Below the pieces are notes generated by a model. The model searched no databases. It saw only the letters and a program-made list of their open reading frames with translations, and was not told the origin of the DNA. From Planctomycetaceae bacterium (GTDB taxonomy: Bacteria > Planctomycetota > Planctomycetia > Pirellulales > UBA1268), in NCBI GenBank assembly GCA_902629495.1, contig CACORA010000032.1:1-21631 (forward strand): a DNA stretch of 21,631 nt, written 5' to 3'. Position 1 is the first letter of the stretch. Every line of letters starts with the position of its first letter. Position numbers and translations under genes: made by a program. Below, in pieces: positions 6,249 through 12,950 of the stretch.

Positions 6249-6497
6249 ATGACCAATGAGGATTCTGAGATGAATAAACGCCCTACACCGTTCGGCACTG
6301 CTGCTTTGGTAGACGCAGAAGAGATAGCCCACTTCTTGGGTTGCTCACCTAAACACGTTCGCCGCATGGCAGAGCGTGGCCAGTTTCCAAAGCCAGTGAA
6401 AGTTGGCCGACTGAGACGCTGGCCCCGTGAAGCAATCGAGCAATGGATTGATTCGCAGCAAGAAAACACAACTAACGAACAGAAGGAGCCATCATGA
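6249..6497 (+). CDS. AlpA/excisionase-type HTH protein 1
   Basis: This 82-residue protein has a MerR-like winged helix-turn-helix of the HTH_17/AlpA group: VDAEEIAHFLGCSPKHVRRM, then AERGQFPKPVKVGRLRRWPR and EAIEQWIDSQQ. This matches the usual pattern (helix-turn-helix, wing with P-x-P-x-x-G, R-W, EAI-x-x-WI). Such proteins act as recombination directionality factors or as transcription activators of integrase genes. ATG 6249 has a weak GAAGAGA upstream. ATG 6270 follows GAGGA at a better distance and would give a 75-residue product that keeps the whole domain. It overlaps the next gene by 4 bp (ATGA), so the two are translationally coupled. Confidence 0.8.
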   Translation: MTNEDSEMNKRPTPFGTAALVDAEEIAHFLGCSPKHVRRMAERGQFPKPVKVGRLRRWPREAIEQWIDSQQENTTNEQKEPS

Positions 6498-6718
6498 ACA
6501 TTTTTGAGCAAGAAAACGAACAGCCCCTATTTGCCCTTCGCCCTCGCGATGCTGCTAAAGCACTTGGAATCAGTCCGTCTACTCTTGAACGAATGGCAAG
6601 AGCCGGAGAAATACCCACAAAAAAGATAGGTCGATGCACTTTGTATTTAGTAGAAGACCTGAAACGTTGGCTGAATGGTGAAACGATAGATCAAAGTCAT
6701 CCTTCTAAAAGTGACTAA
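6494..6718 (+). CDS. AlpA/excisionase-type HTH protein 2
   Basis: This 74-residue protein starts at ATG 6494 with AGAAGGAG (6480-6487) upstream; its ATG overlaps the stop of the preceding gene. The domain reads LRPRDAAKALGISPSTLERM, then ARAGEIPTKKIGRCTLYLVE and DLKRWLNGE, a clear HTH_17 excisionase-like fold. It is diverged from the first copy and likely recognises a different half-site, so the two may act together as a heterodimer or one as excisionase and the other as regulator. This is inferred from their coupling only. Confidence 0.8.
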   Translation: MNIFEQENEQPLFALRPRDAAKALGISPSTLERMARAGEIPTKKIGRCTLYLVEDLKRWLNGETIDQSHPSKSD

Positions 6719-6799
6719 TCAGCCACTGATGATGAAGCCGCATAAGACACATGTAGGAGAATTTTCTACTACCACAACTATTAACTGAAACTTACCCAG

Positions 6800-6863
6800 G
6801 ACAAGTGACAGGAACTGCTTCCAATAAAACTTGCTTTCTCTATACTTGTCTATATGACAAGTA
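6800..6863 (+). promoter_or_regulatory. Xre promoter/operator with palindrome over the start codon
   Basis: Perfect 8-bp arms TACTTGTC (6843-6850) and GACAAGTA (6856-6863) flank TATAT, and the ATG of the Xre gene (6854-6856) lies in the centre. A single GACAAGT half-site occurs at 6800-6806. A good -10 element TATACT (6841-6846) overlaps the left arm and places the transcription start at or within 2 nt of the ATG. With no ribosome binding site present, the mRNA is probably leaderless. Binding at the palindrome would block the promoter, so autorepression by the Xre protein is likely. Confidence 0.55.
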
Positions 6864-7069
6864 CCAAGTCACTCAGCCAGCAGTTACGTGAAGCAATCAT
6901 CAAGTCCGGCATTAGTCGGTACGAGATAAGCAAACAAACCGGCGTGTCACAAGCGGCACTGTCGAGGTTCGTACTTGGAAAACGTGGACTCAGCGTCAAG
7001 GCAATGGATGCTATTGGGCTGTTTCTTGGATTGTCTATTACCGAAAGAAGGAGACGGAAAAATGGCTAG
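6854..7069 (+). CDS. Xre/Cro-type helix-turn-helix regulator
   Basis: This 71-residue single-domain HTH_3 protein reads LSQQLREAIIKSGISRYEIS, then KQTGVSQAALSRFVLGKRGL and SVKAMDAIGLFLGLSI, the standard five-helix Cro fold with the recognition helix at SQAALSRFVLG. It probably controls its own promoter and the integrase. Its final 8 bases overlap the integrase ATG (ATGGCTAG), so the two genes are coupled, and regulator and recombinase amounts are tied. No ribosome binding site precedes it; see the leaderless promoter. Confidence 0.85.
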   Translation: MTSTKSLSQQLREAIIKSGISRYEISKQTGVSQAALSRFVLGKRGLSVKAMDAIGLFLGLSITERRRRKNG

Positions 7070-8348
7070 TATCATTCGTGAGCCAAAAGGCAGAAAGACC
7101 ATTCAGTTCAGTGAAGGAGAACTGGCAGGAAGACCAAAGATACGACTTGGAAAGACAAGTGAGAGTAACGCTAAGAGCGTTCTAGTGAAATTACAGGCTC
7201 TGATATCCGCGAAAAGATCTGGGATGCCTGTCGACGCTGAAACTGCAACGTGGCTATCCAAGATCGACAACGAATTCTACGACAAACTCGCCGGCTTTTC
7301 TCTAGTACATGCAAAAAATCACAATCCTGATGTGATGAAACTACACGACCTCTTGGAGAAATACATTTCAAGCCGTGCAGGACTCAAAGATCGTACGCTC
7401 ATCAACTACCGAGCAACACAACGGATTCTAGAGGAACACTTTGGGGCTGATCACTTGATCTCTTCGATCAACGCTGGACACGCCCGCGACTACCGAGAAT
7501 GGATGGTTAAACGTTATGCCAACGCTACGGTTTCAAGGGAAATTAAACGCGCAAAGCAGTTCTTTGAATATGCTGTGGATTGTGAACTACTTTTGAAAAA
7601 CCCTTTTAGAACAATCAAGGCTGGGCTACAGACGAACAGGAAGCGCAAAGTCTTTGTCGACAGACTAACAATCGACGCGGTTCTCGATGCCTGCCCCAAT
7701 AATGAGTGGAGACTTATTGTTGCTCTGGCCCGTTATGGTGGCCTCCGAATTCCGTCAGAACTAACCCACCTAACATGGGATTGCGTGGACTGGGACAAAC
7801 ACAAAATCACCATTCATGACCAGAAAAACAGTCGCATCGATGGCCACGAGGTACGAGTCATTCCAATTTTCCCAGAAATACGACCGCACCTAGAGAAAGC
7901 CTTTAACGATGCTGCTGAGGGAAGTCTTCATATCATTTCTGAACCGAGACGCCGTAAGTCAGCAAACCTTCGGACAGGTCTTATTCGCATCCTTCGAAAG
8001 GCTGGTATTAAGCCATGGGAAAAACTCTTTCACAATCTTCGTGCCAGCCGACAGACCGAACTGGTGGAACTGCTGCCTGACCATATTGCATGTACATGGC
8101 TCGGTAACAGCCCTCAAGTGGCTAAAGATCACTACCTAATGATTACCGACGAAGACTACGCGAAAGTAGCAGAGGTAACACCAACTAAGAACGCGCCTAA
8201 CGCGGTGCAGAATCCGGTGCAACCAGTAGCCGTCAGACACCATCACAACCCGTCACCAGAAAAACAATTCCCACTATCTCCCGCAAACTCGAGAGATAGC
8301 GATTTAAAGATACCCCCAAGGGGAGTCGAACCCCTGTTTTCGGACTGA
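7062..8348 (+). CDS. int: Tyrosine recombinase / integrase
   Basis: This 428-residue phage-type site-specific recombinase starts at ATG 7062, eight nt after AGAAGGAG (7046-7053). It has an N-terminal arm-binding region, a SAM-like core-binding domain (~90-180) and a catalytic domain with the expected residues: R229 (GGLRIPSELTHLTW), K255 (HDQKNSR), H324 and R327 (LFHNLRASR), W346 in the usual H/W position and nucleophile Y358 (KDHYLM). After the catalytic domain a low-complexity tail contains NAVQNPVQP and then IPPRGVEPLFSD, which is a translation of the antisense of tRNA-Glu. The last 38 bases overlap the tRNA. The att core lies within codons 417-423, so integration replaces the native C-terminus. 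It catalyses integration and excision of this element. Confidence 0.93.
   Translation: MASIIREPKGRKTIQFSEGELAGRPKIRLGKTSESNAKSVLVKLQALISAKRSGMPVDAETATWLSKIDNEFYDKLAGFSLVHAKNHNPDVMKLHDLLEKYISSRAGLKDRTLINYRATQRILEEHFGADHLISSINAGHARDYREWMVKRYANATVSREIKRAKQFFEYAVDCELLLKNPFRTIKAGLQTNRKRKVFVDRLTIDAVLDACPNNEWRLIVALARYGGLRIPSELTHLTWDCVDWDKHKITIHDQKNSRIDGHEVRVIPIFPEIRPHLEKAFNDAAEGSLHIISEPRRRKSANLRTGLIRILRKAGIKPWEKLFHNLRASRQTELVELLPDHIACTWLGNSPQVAKDHYLMITDEDYAKVAEVTPTKNAPNAVQNPVQPVAVRHHHNPSPEKQFPLSPANSRDSDLKIPPRGVEPLFSD
8204..8221 (+). repeat. 18-bp direct repeat near attR (possible integrase arm site)
   Basis: This is identical to 1119-1136 and in the same orientation (GGTGCAGAATCCGGTGCA). It lies 88 bp inside the right att core, within the integrase coding sequence (VQNPVQ). 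In the circular form the two copies would flank the core at 88 and 45 bp, the layout expected of P and P' arm sites of tyrosine integrases. Confidence 0.6.
8310..8330. repeat. attR, 21-bp core repeat in the tRNA-Glu 3' end
   Basis: This is the right copy of the 21-bp repeat shared with 1053-1073. All but its first base lies within the tRNA-Glu gene (minus strand), covering part of the T-loop, the 3' T-stem strand and the acceptor strand. It reconstitutes a full tRNA after integration. Confidence 0.9.
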
Positions 8349-8383
8349 GAACCCGATGTCCTAGGCCACTAGACGATGGGGGC
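8311..8383 (-). tRNA. tRNA-Glu (anticodon CTC)
   Basis: The minus-strand cloverleaf is complete: acceptor GCCCCCA pairs with TGGGGGT (one G-U at the end), the anticodon stem TCGGG/TCCGA encloses loop TTCTCAG with CTC at positions 34-36, and the T-arm is CAGGGG-TTCGACT-CCCCTTG. The discriminator base is A and CCA is not encoded. The sequence is close to bacterial tRNA-Glu (GTCTAGTGGCCTAGGACA in the D-arm). It reads GAG codons. Its 3' end is the integration site of the element to the left, and the gene remains intact, but its original downstream terminators are now about 7.3 kb away. Confidence 0.95.
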
Positions 8384-8404
8384 GCCTGAAGACCTGATGG
8401 AATT

Positions 8405-8432
8405 TTTGTAACAGTACTGGCACACGTGTCAA
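8405..8432 (-). promoter_or_regulatory. Sigma-70 promoter of tRNA-Glu
   Basis: On the minus strand a perfect -35 TTGACA (8427-8432) is followed after 16 bp by the -10 TACAAA (8405-8410). Transcription would begin near 8398, about 15 nt before the mature tRNA 5' end. Its position entirely outside the element means that integration does not disturb it. Confidence 0.7.
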
Positions 8433-8469
8433 GCATACTCGCACTCACAAGCACACTTCTCACGGTTTG

Positions 8470-9717
8470 TCACGGTGATGATCGAGGTCGTATTCGTCGG
8501 CGCGCTGGCTCTGAGAACAATGGCCGCTGACGGCCAACAAGAAAACCCAATCCCGTTGCTGCCCCTACCGCAAGTGCCGTCACCATCCAAAAACGTCGTC
8601 GTGTATGGGCAATGGTGTTTTCATCCTGCAAGGCCATCTGTAAACGCGTTGTTGCAGCCCGCATGGCTTGTGTTCTGGCATGCGGGAATGTTCCCTGCTG
8701 TACGTTCGGCAGACTGGCTCCCTGCGTCGACCTCATTTCTGTTGTCGCGGCTTCTCCTCCACCAGACACCCATTGATCAAGATCCCCATCCCAGGCAAGC
8801 GGTGAATCCCCACGACGCGCACCCCCTGCAACAGCCATGGCAACTGTTTCAACATCCTGTACGAACTCACTTGCGTTCTGGTATCGCTGATCAACCTGCT
8901 TGGAAAGAAGAATGCTGACAATCGATGTCAGAGATTCCGGCAGATCTGGACGAAGCGATGCAATGGGAACAAGTTCATCCCGAATGTGTGCCATCGCAAC
9001 TGCCGCAGTCGTTGAACCACCGAAGGGGGGACGACCACTCAAAAGATGGTAGACCGTCGCACCAAGCGAATACAAATCACTGCGTGTATCGACATCTCGC
9101 CCCTCTGCCTGCTCCGGACTCATGTAAAGAGGCGTCCCAAGCGTTGTGCCATCTTGCGTGAGACTCAGATCCTGCTCATGAATACGAGCAAGACCAAAAT
9201 CTGCAACCTTGACCTCCCCATCACGAGTCAGCAAAAGATTCTCGGGCTTGATATCACGATGGACGACACCCTGTTGAGCGGCACGCGTCAGGGCTGATCC
9301 GACATCACCCAATACCGTCAACGCCTGCATCACATTCAACGGACCGCGATGCTCAAGCCATGATCGCAGCGATGGCCCAGCAACATATTCCTGCACAATA
9401 AAGTGGATGTCATCAATACATCCAACTTCATGAATCTGAACAATGTTTCCGTGAATCAATGCAGCCGCTGCACGTGCTTCTCTCGTAAACCGCTCAACTG
9501 CACCACGACGCGCGATGGCTTCCGGACGCAGCACCTTCACCGCCACATGCCGTGAAAGTGATTCCTGCTCGGCAAGATACACATTTGCCATGGCGCCACT
9601 TCCAAGAGGTCGCACCAACCTGTATCCTCCAAGCTTCTGGCCTGACAGGTTCTGTGAATCATGTTGTCCTGATGAATCTTTCACGGTCAAACAGTATCCC
9701 CGAAAGGACTCCTCCAT
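8470..9717 (-). CDS. Membrane-anchored Ser/Thr protein kinase (Hanks type)
   Basis: This is a PknB-like kinase of 415 residues if it starts at ATG 9717. The kinase domain spans ~32-292: glycine loop LGSGAMANVY, K61 (VAVK), catalytic loop VVHRDIKPEN (D155), DFG at 173-175, and activation/P+1 region GTPLYMSPEQAEG, all intact. After a Ser/Gly/Thr-rich linker, one membrane segment (RFWMVTALAVGAATGLGFLVG, ~375-395) is followed by a short basic tail, so the kinase faces the cytoplasm and there is only a stub outside. Unlike classic PknB it has no PASTA domains. The start is uncertain. ATG 9717 overlaps the start of the divergent cyclophilin gene. TTG 9690 (after GGGGA) or GTG 9684 would still keep the whole domain. 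Its substrate is not evident from context. Confidence 0.92.
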   Translation of the reverse strand: MEESFRGYCLTVKDSSGQHDSQNLSGQKLGGYRLVRPLGSGAMANVYLAEQESLSRHVAVKVLRPEAIARRGAVERFTREARAAAALIHGNIVQIHEVGCIDDIHFIVQEYVAGPSLRSWLEHRGPLNVMQALTVLGDVGSALTRAAQQGVVHRDIKPENLLLTRDGEVKVADFGLARIHEQDLSLTQDGTTLGTPLYMSPEQAEGRDVDTRSDLYSLGATVYHLLSGRPPFGGSTTAAVAMAHIRDELVPIASLRPDLPESLTSIVSILLSKQVDQRYQNASEFVQDVETVAMAVAGGARRGDSPLAWDGDLDQWVSGGGEAATTEMRSTQGASLPNVQQGTFPHARTQAMRAATTRLQMALQDENTIAHTRRRFWMVTALAVGAATGLGFLVGRQRPLFSEPARRRIRPRSSP

Positions 9718-10252
9718 GGCAAAGCCCTCTTCCGCTGACCTTCAAAAAGCCTCGAAAGAAGTTGATGTTGAAAACTATTCTTACGAAATTCTGCTTGACA
9801 CATCTGCAGGCCCGATCCGGCTGGATCTTGATTCTGCTGTCGCCCCGGGACATGTCCAAAATATGGTCGCCCTCGCCCAAAATGGCTTTTATGATGGTGT
9901 GACCTTTCACCGAATCATTAAGGGATTCATGATTCAAGGCGGATGCCCAGAAGGCACAGGCACAGGTGGGCCCGGCTACACCATCCCCGCTGAGTTCAAT
10001 CCCACGCCTCACGAACCAGGCGTCCTTTCAATGGCCCGAACCAATGATCCCAACTCTGCCGGCAGTCAGTTTTTCATCTGTCTGGAACGGGTGCCGCATC
10101 TGGACAACCAATACACTGCCTTTGGGAAGACAGCAGATGCAGCAAGCCTCGATGTTGTGAAAGCAATCGGAAATGTTGCCACTGGTGCACAAGATCGACC
10201 TGTCGAACCTGTCACCATCACCAAGGCAACTGTCTCCAAGAAAGACAAATAG
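9716..10252 (+). CDS. Peptidyl-prolyl cis-trans isomerase, cyclophilin type
   Basis: This 178-residue protein starts at ATG 9716, with AAAGGA (9702-9707) upstream. After a short charged N-terminus the cyclophilin domain begins at YEILLDTSAGPIRLDL. It carries the active-site signature FHRIIKGFMIQGG (catalytic Arg) and SQFFICLE, plus GTGTGGPGYTIPAEF, ending VEPVTITKATV. There is no signal peptide, so it acts in the cytoplasm on X-Pro bonds during protein folding. The length and domain are normal for small bacterial PpiB-like enzymes. It is transcribed away from the kinase and its stop lies 41 bp from the stop of the convergent protease gene. Confidence 0.93.
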   Translation: MAKPSSADLQKASKEVDVENYSYEILLDTSAGPIRLDLDSAVAPGHVQNMVALAQNGFYDGVTFHRIIKGFMIQGGCPEGTGTGGPGYTIPAEFNPTPHEPGVLSMARTNDPNSAGSQFFICLERVPHLDNQYTAFGKTADAASLDVVKAIGNVATGAQDRPVEPVTITKATVSKKDK

Positions 10253-10293
10253 TTCAGTGTATCTTGTTGATTCTCATGACTGTGTAACGACAA

Positions 10294-11370
10294 CTACGTT
10301 ACACGTGATCTGAAAATCATGCGCAAACCTAAGATGATAAGGGCCATGCCTCCGGCTACTGCCAGAATCGTCTGTCCATTGCGCTCGAAATTGGAAAGAT
10401 AATTCATTGAGTGCGTCATGAAATCGGCAAGCACTGCACCCACTTGCAGGGGCGGAGCATGATTGGTTGAAACGGATACCGCCGTGCCCATGGCAGGTGG
10501 GCTCGAACTCTTCCCAGGTGCCAGTGACGTTTGAACATTTCCCACAGGTGGCAAGATCACCTGTTGTTGAGGTTTATGAAGCTGAACCGACAGGATGGAC
10601 TTCCCATCAGATGGTAACGGTCCAGTCGCTTGGGTCTGAGTCAGTGGTGTATATCCTTGTGAACCAACGCTTGCCAAGAAGACTCGCAACTGTTTTGAAC
10701 AACTTCCAATCGTACGTCCACCACTTTCACCAAAGAGGACACCAGCAAGCTGGCCTTCGGCATTCAGAATGGGACCACCAGAATCTCCTTGCCGTGCTGT
10801 CGCGGAAAGCTCAACGAGATCTTTTGCATACCCCGAACCAGGAGAGAGATAGTCCGTGCATGGCCCCGTCTCTGCGCGATAGGCTCCCCGACCAAATCCT
10901 GCAATGGTCAGCGGCGCCCCGATCTGTGGTGGCTGGGCGGAGATGGGAACCGGATCAACTTTTGGTTTCCAGATCACGAGTGCTGCCAGATCCCACGGCT
11001 CGTCATATCGGATGACTGTTCCAGCTGATTGAAAGCCATCTGGAAATTGTACCAGTACGGCTGAGTGAGTATCACGAATCACATGCCAGTTCGTGAGTAC
11101 CAACCCCTGCGACTGGTTGATATCCACAAGGACACCGGACCCCATGGACACGCCTCCATCATCCGGTGCAATAATCCGGACCACACTTGGATGAGGTGTT
11201 TGACCAGTCAGCAAGTAATCTGCAAAAAGATCAGGTCTCCATGCACTTTGACGCGGTGACGCCAACCCCCAATTCGATGCCAACGCGTGCTGCTGAACCT
11301 GAGCAAAAGAGGCTGCGCATGACAATGAGATGACAATGCCTAAGAGAATCGCCACTGTGCGGTATCGCAT
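10294..11370 (-). CDS. Secreted trypsin-like serine protease, C-terminally anchored
   Basis: The start is ATG 11370, five nt after AAAGGAGT (11375-11382); the frame is open further upstream but without such a signal. The 358-residue product has a signal peptide (MRYRTVAILLGIVISLSCAA, cleavage likely after SFA). The protease domain (~60-235) has the triad H96 (VLTNWHVI), D127 (EPWDLAALVIW) and S197 (ATARQGDSGGP), with an SGVL strand before the His as in S1/DegP-like enzymes. There is no PDZ domain. A Pro/Ser/Thr-rich linker leads to one C-terminal membrane segment (ILAVAGGMALIILGLRMIF) and a basic end. It is probably an envelope-facing protease involved in surface protein processing or quality control; targets are unknown. 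Confidence 0.9.
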   Translation of the reverse strand: MRYRTVAILLGIVISLSCAASFAQVQQHALASNWGLASPRQSAWRPDLFADYLLTGQTPHPSVVRIIAPDDGGVSMGSGVLVDINQSQGLVLTNWHVIRDTHSAVLVQFPDGFQSAGTVIRYDEPWDLAALVIWKPKVDPVPISAQPPQIGAPLTIAGFGRGAYRAETGPCTDYLSPGSGYAKDLVELSATARQGDSGGPILNAEGQLAGVLFGESGGRTIGSCSKQLRVFLASVGSQGYTPLTQTQATGPLPSDGKSILSVQLHKPQQQVILPPVGNVQTSLAPGKSSSPPAMGTAVSVSTNHAPPLQVGAVLADFMTHSMNYLSNFERNGQTILAVAGGMALIILGLRMIFRSRVT

Positions 11371-11705
11371 GCGAGACTCCTTTCCAATAGACGCATTGTC
11401 AGCGATCACTCTAACGTGGAGGAAGCCGATTCGCTTGCCTGCGCAACTCTGTCTGAAGAATACGACGTAACAATTTTCGGCGCAGCCGCTCCCTCTCACG
11501 CCTGAATTGCGGTGAGGTTTCCTGCGTCTCAATCGACACGAATGCAGTATTTTGTGGAGCCATCTCAAGGTGCCCTTGACGTTGTGAAAGGAAACGCCGG
11601 CCAACGCACCAAACAAGATGTATCGACACAACATCCTTCACAGCATGAGATGGAACGTGGAGGCCTTATAAATTGCCTCACCCGTAGTGTTTGACACGGG
11701 TCGAG
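11371..11705. other. Region between protease and threonine ammonia-lyase genes
   Basis: This 335-bp stretch contains the 5' leader of the protease gene, a possible 50-codon ORF on the same strand (11411-11563) and, next to the ammonia-lyase stop, a 6-bp hairpin ACCCGT/ACGGGT (11680-11701) with a 10-nt loop. The hairpin has no T run and is at best a weak terminator. I see no clear promoter. Confidence 0.5.
11411..11563 (-). CDS. Possible small Arg-rich protein
   Basis: A 50-codon frame from ATG 11563 to TAG 11411 encodes MAPQNTAFVSIETQETSPQF followed by RRERERLRRKLLRRILQTE and LRRQANRLPPR. The second half would be a strongly basic, amphipathic helix. It lies 40 bp before the protease gene on the same strand. 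There is no strong ribosome binding site, and a parallel frame is also open here, so this could be chance. If real, it may bind nucleic acid or membrane. Confidence 0.25.
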   Translation of the reverse strand: MAPQNTAFVSIETQETSPQFRRERERLRRKLLRRILQTELRRQANRLPPR

Positions 11706-12950
11706 TCAGGTGGGTGCACCGGGATCGAGCGTACCAACGACAAAACCTTCAGTCGCGAGTCGCTCCTGAAGGCAGCACACATGCTCTCGATCAGTTGTTT
11801 CGACAGTCACTTCCACGGTTGTCGAAAATACATCTGCCTCCGTAAAGACTCGTTCATGACGGATTTCACGAATACTGGCTCCGGTTGAAGCAATCACTGA
11901 AGACAGTCTGGCAATCCCCCCAGGGCGATCACTGATGACAGCTGTAAATCGCCATCGTCGCCCATCCACAACCAAACCATGATCAATCACTCGATCGAGG
12001 ATAGTCAGATCAATATTCCCTCCACATAAAAGCAAGACTGTTTTTCGACCTTTGAGATCAAGTGGTTCACCCGTTGTGAGCATAGCTGCCAGAGTAGTGG
12101 CTGCTGCACCCTCAACAACCAGCTTTTCAAGCTCGAGCAGCCGAAGCACTGCCAACGATATGCTGTCGTCACGAACGCTTAAGACCCGATCAACGCGAGG
12201 CGCAGCAAGAGCGTACGATGTTGTGCCAACGCATCCGACAGCCAAACCATCGGCGAGTGTCGGTTGAATCGGTACAGCCACGGGTTGTCCGGCTGCCATG
12301 GATGCACCAAGACTTGCAGATGCCGATGCTTCTACGGCAATGATCTGAATCTCTGGACGGATCGCCTTGGCTGCAATGGCAATGCCTGCCAGAAGTCCTG
12401 CACCACCTGTCGGGACAACAATCGCCTCAACATCAGGCACATCATCCAAGATCTCCAATGCCATGGTCCCCTGCCCTGCAATAATATGCGGGTCATTGAA
12501 ACCATGAATGAGTGACAAACCATCCTGCTGGGCGATGTCGTTGGCTTTTTTTCGAGCATCTTCAAAGGTCATTCCTTCAAGAACAATGTGTGCACCGAGT
12601 TGTCGACATGTATTGACTTTGACCAATGGTGCAAACTTTGGCATGACCACGGTTACAGGAATACCAAGCAGACCTCCATGGTAGGCCAGACCAAGTGCAT
12701 GGTTTCCAGCTGATGCCGCAATCACGCCACGGTTTTTCTGCTGATCATCCAAAAGCAAGAGGGCATTGCGAGCACCACGCTCTTTGAACGAGCCCGTTCG
12801 TTGAAGCAGATCAAGTTTGCAATAGATCTCACTTCCAGTCAGCTCAGACAGAGGGATACTCTGTTGACACGGCGTGTGAGAGATCCCTGAACGAATTCGC
12901 TCGCGTGCAGCCGTGATATCACTCAGCGTGACGGTCGGTGTCGAGGTCAT
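11706..12950 (-). CDS. ilvA: Threonine ammonia-lyase (dehydratase) with ACT domain
   Basis: This 414-residue PLP enzyme converts L-threonine to 2-oxobutanoate and ammonia, the first step of isoleucine synthesis. PLP lysine K56 lies in RTGSFKERGA. Substrate/phosphate-binding motifs are SAGNHALGLA (80-89) and the glycine loop PTGGAGLLAG (179-188), with CGGN near 310. A single ACT-like domain closes the protein (~333-405, FTAVISDRPGGIARLSSVI), similar in plan to the shorter (TdcB/TdcB-ACT) class rather than the long two-ACT IlvA of enterobacteria. A catabolic role is therefore possible. The ATG (12950) overlaps the stop of the upstream phosphatase gene by 4 bp, so translation is coupled. The gene symbol is assigned by function. 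Confidence 0.88.
   Translation of the reverse strand: MTSTPTVTLSDITAARERIRSGISHTPCQQSIPLSELTGSEIYCKLDLLQRTGSFKERGARNALLLLDDQQKNRGVIAASAGNHALGLAYHGGLLGIPVTVVMPKFAPLVKVNTCRQLGAHIVLEGMTFEDARKKANDIAQQDGLSLIHGFNDPHIIAGQGTMALEILDDVPDVEAIVVPTGGAGLLAGIAIAAKAIRPEIQIIAVEASASASLGASMAAGQPVAVPIQPTLADGLAVGCVGTTSYALAAPRVDRVLSVRDDSISLAVLRLLELEKLVVEGAAATTLAAMLTTGEPLDLKGRKTVLLLCGGNIDLTILDRVIDHGLVVDGRRWRFTAVISDRPGGIARLSSVIASTGASIREIRHERVFTEADVFSTTVEVTVETTDREHVCCLQERLATEGFVVGTLDPGAPT

Larger units (their letters stand above)
1053..8330. mobile_element. Integrative element inserted in tRNA-Glu(CTC), ~7.3 kb
   Basis: The element is bounded by an exact 21-bp direct repeat (1053-1073 and 8310-8330). The right copy is the 3' end of the tRNA-Glu gene, which therefore stays intact. 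The tyrosine integrase lies at the right end reading into the tRNA, next to an Xre regulator and two AlpA/excisionase-type proteins, which is the usual recombination module of such elements. Cargo comprises a secreted protein, a small unknown protein, an AAA+ ATPase with a membrane partner, a zinc-ribbon protein and a candidate structured RNA. No replication, capsid or conjugation gene is visible. It looks like a small genomic island or mobilisable satellite, not a phage. Confidence 0.85.

Noticed and set aside
10467..11015. 182-codon plus-strand frame
   Set aside because: It is a shadow of the protease gene on the minus strand, which has a complete catalytic triad and signal peptide.
11680..11701. 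Intrinsic terminator of the threonine ammonia-lyase gene
   Set aside because: The 6-bp stem has a 10-nt loop and no U run, so it was kept only as a note in the region entry and not called as a terminator.
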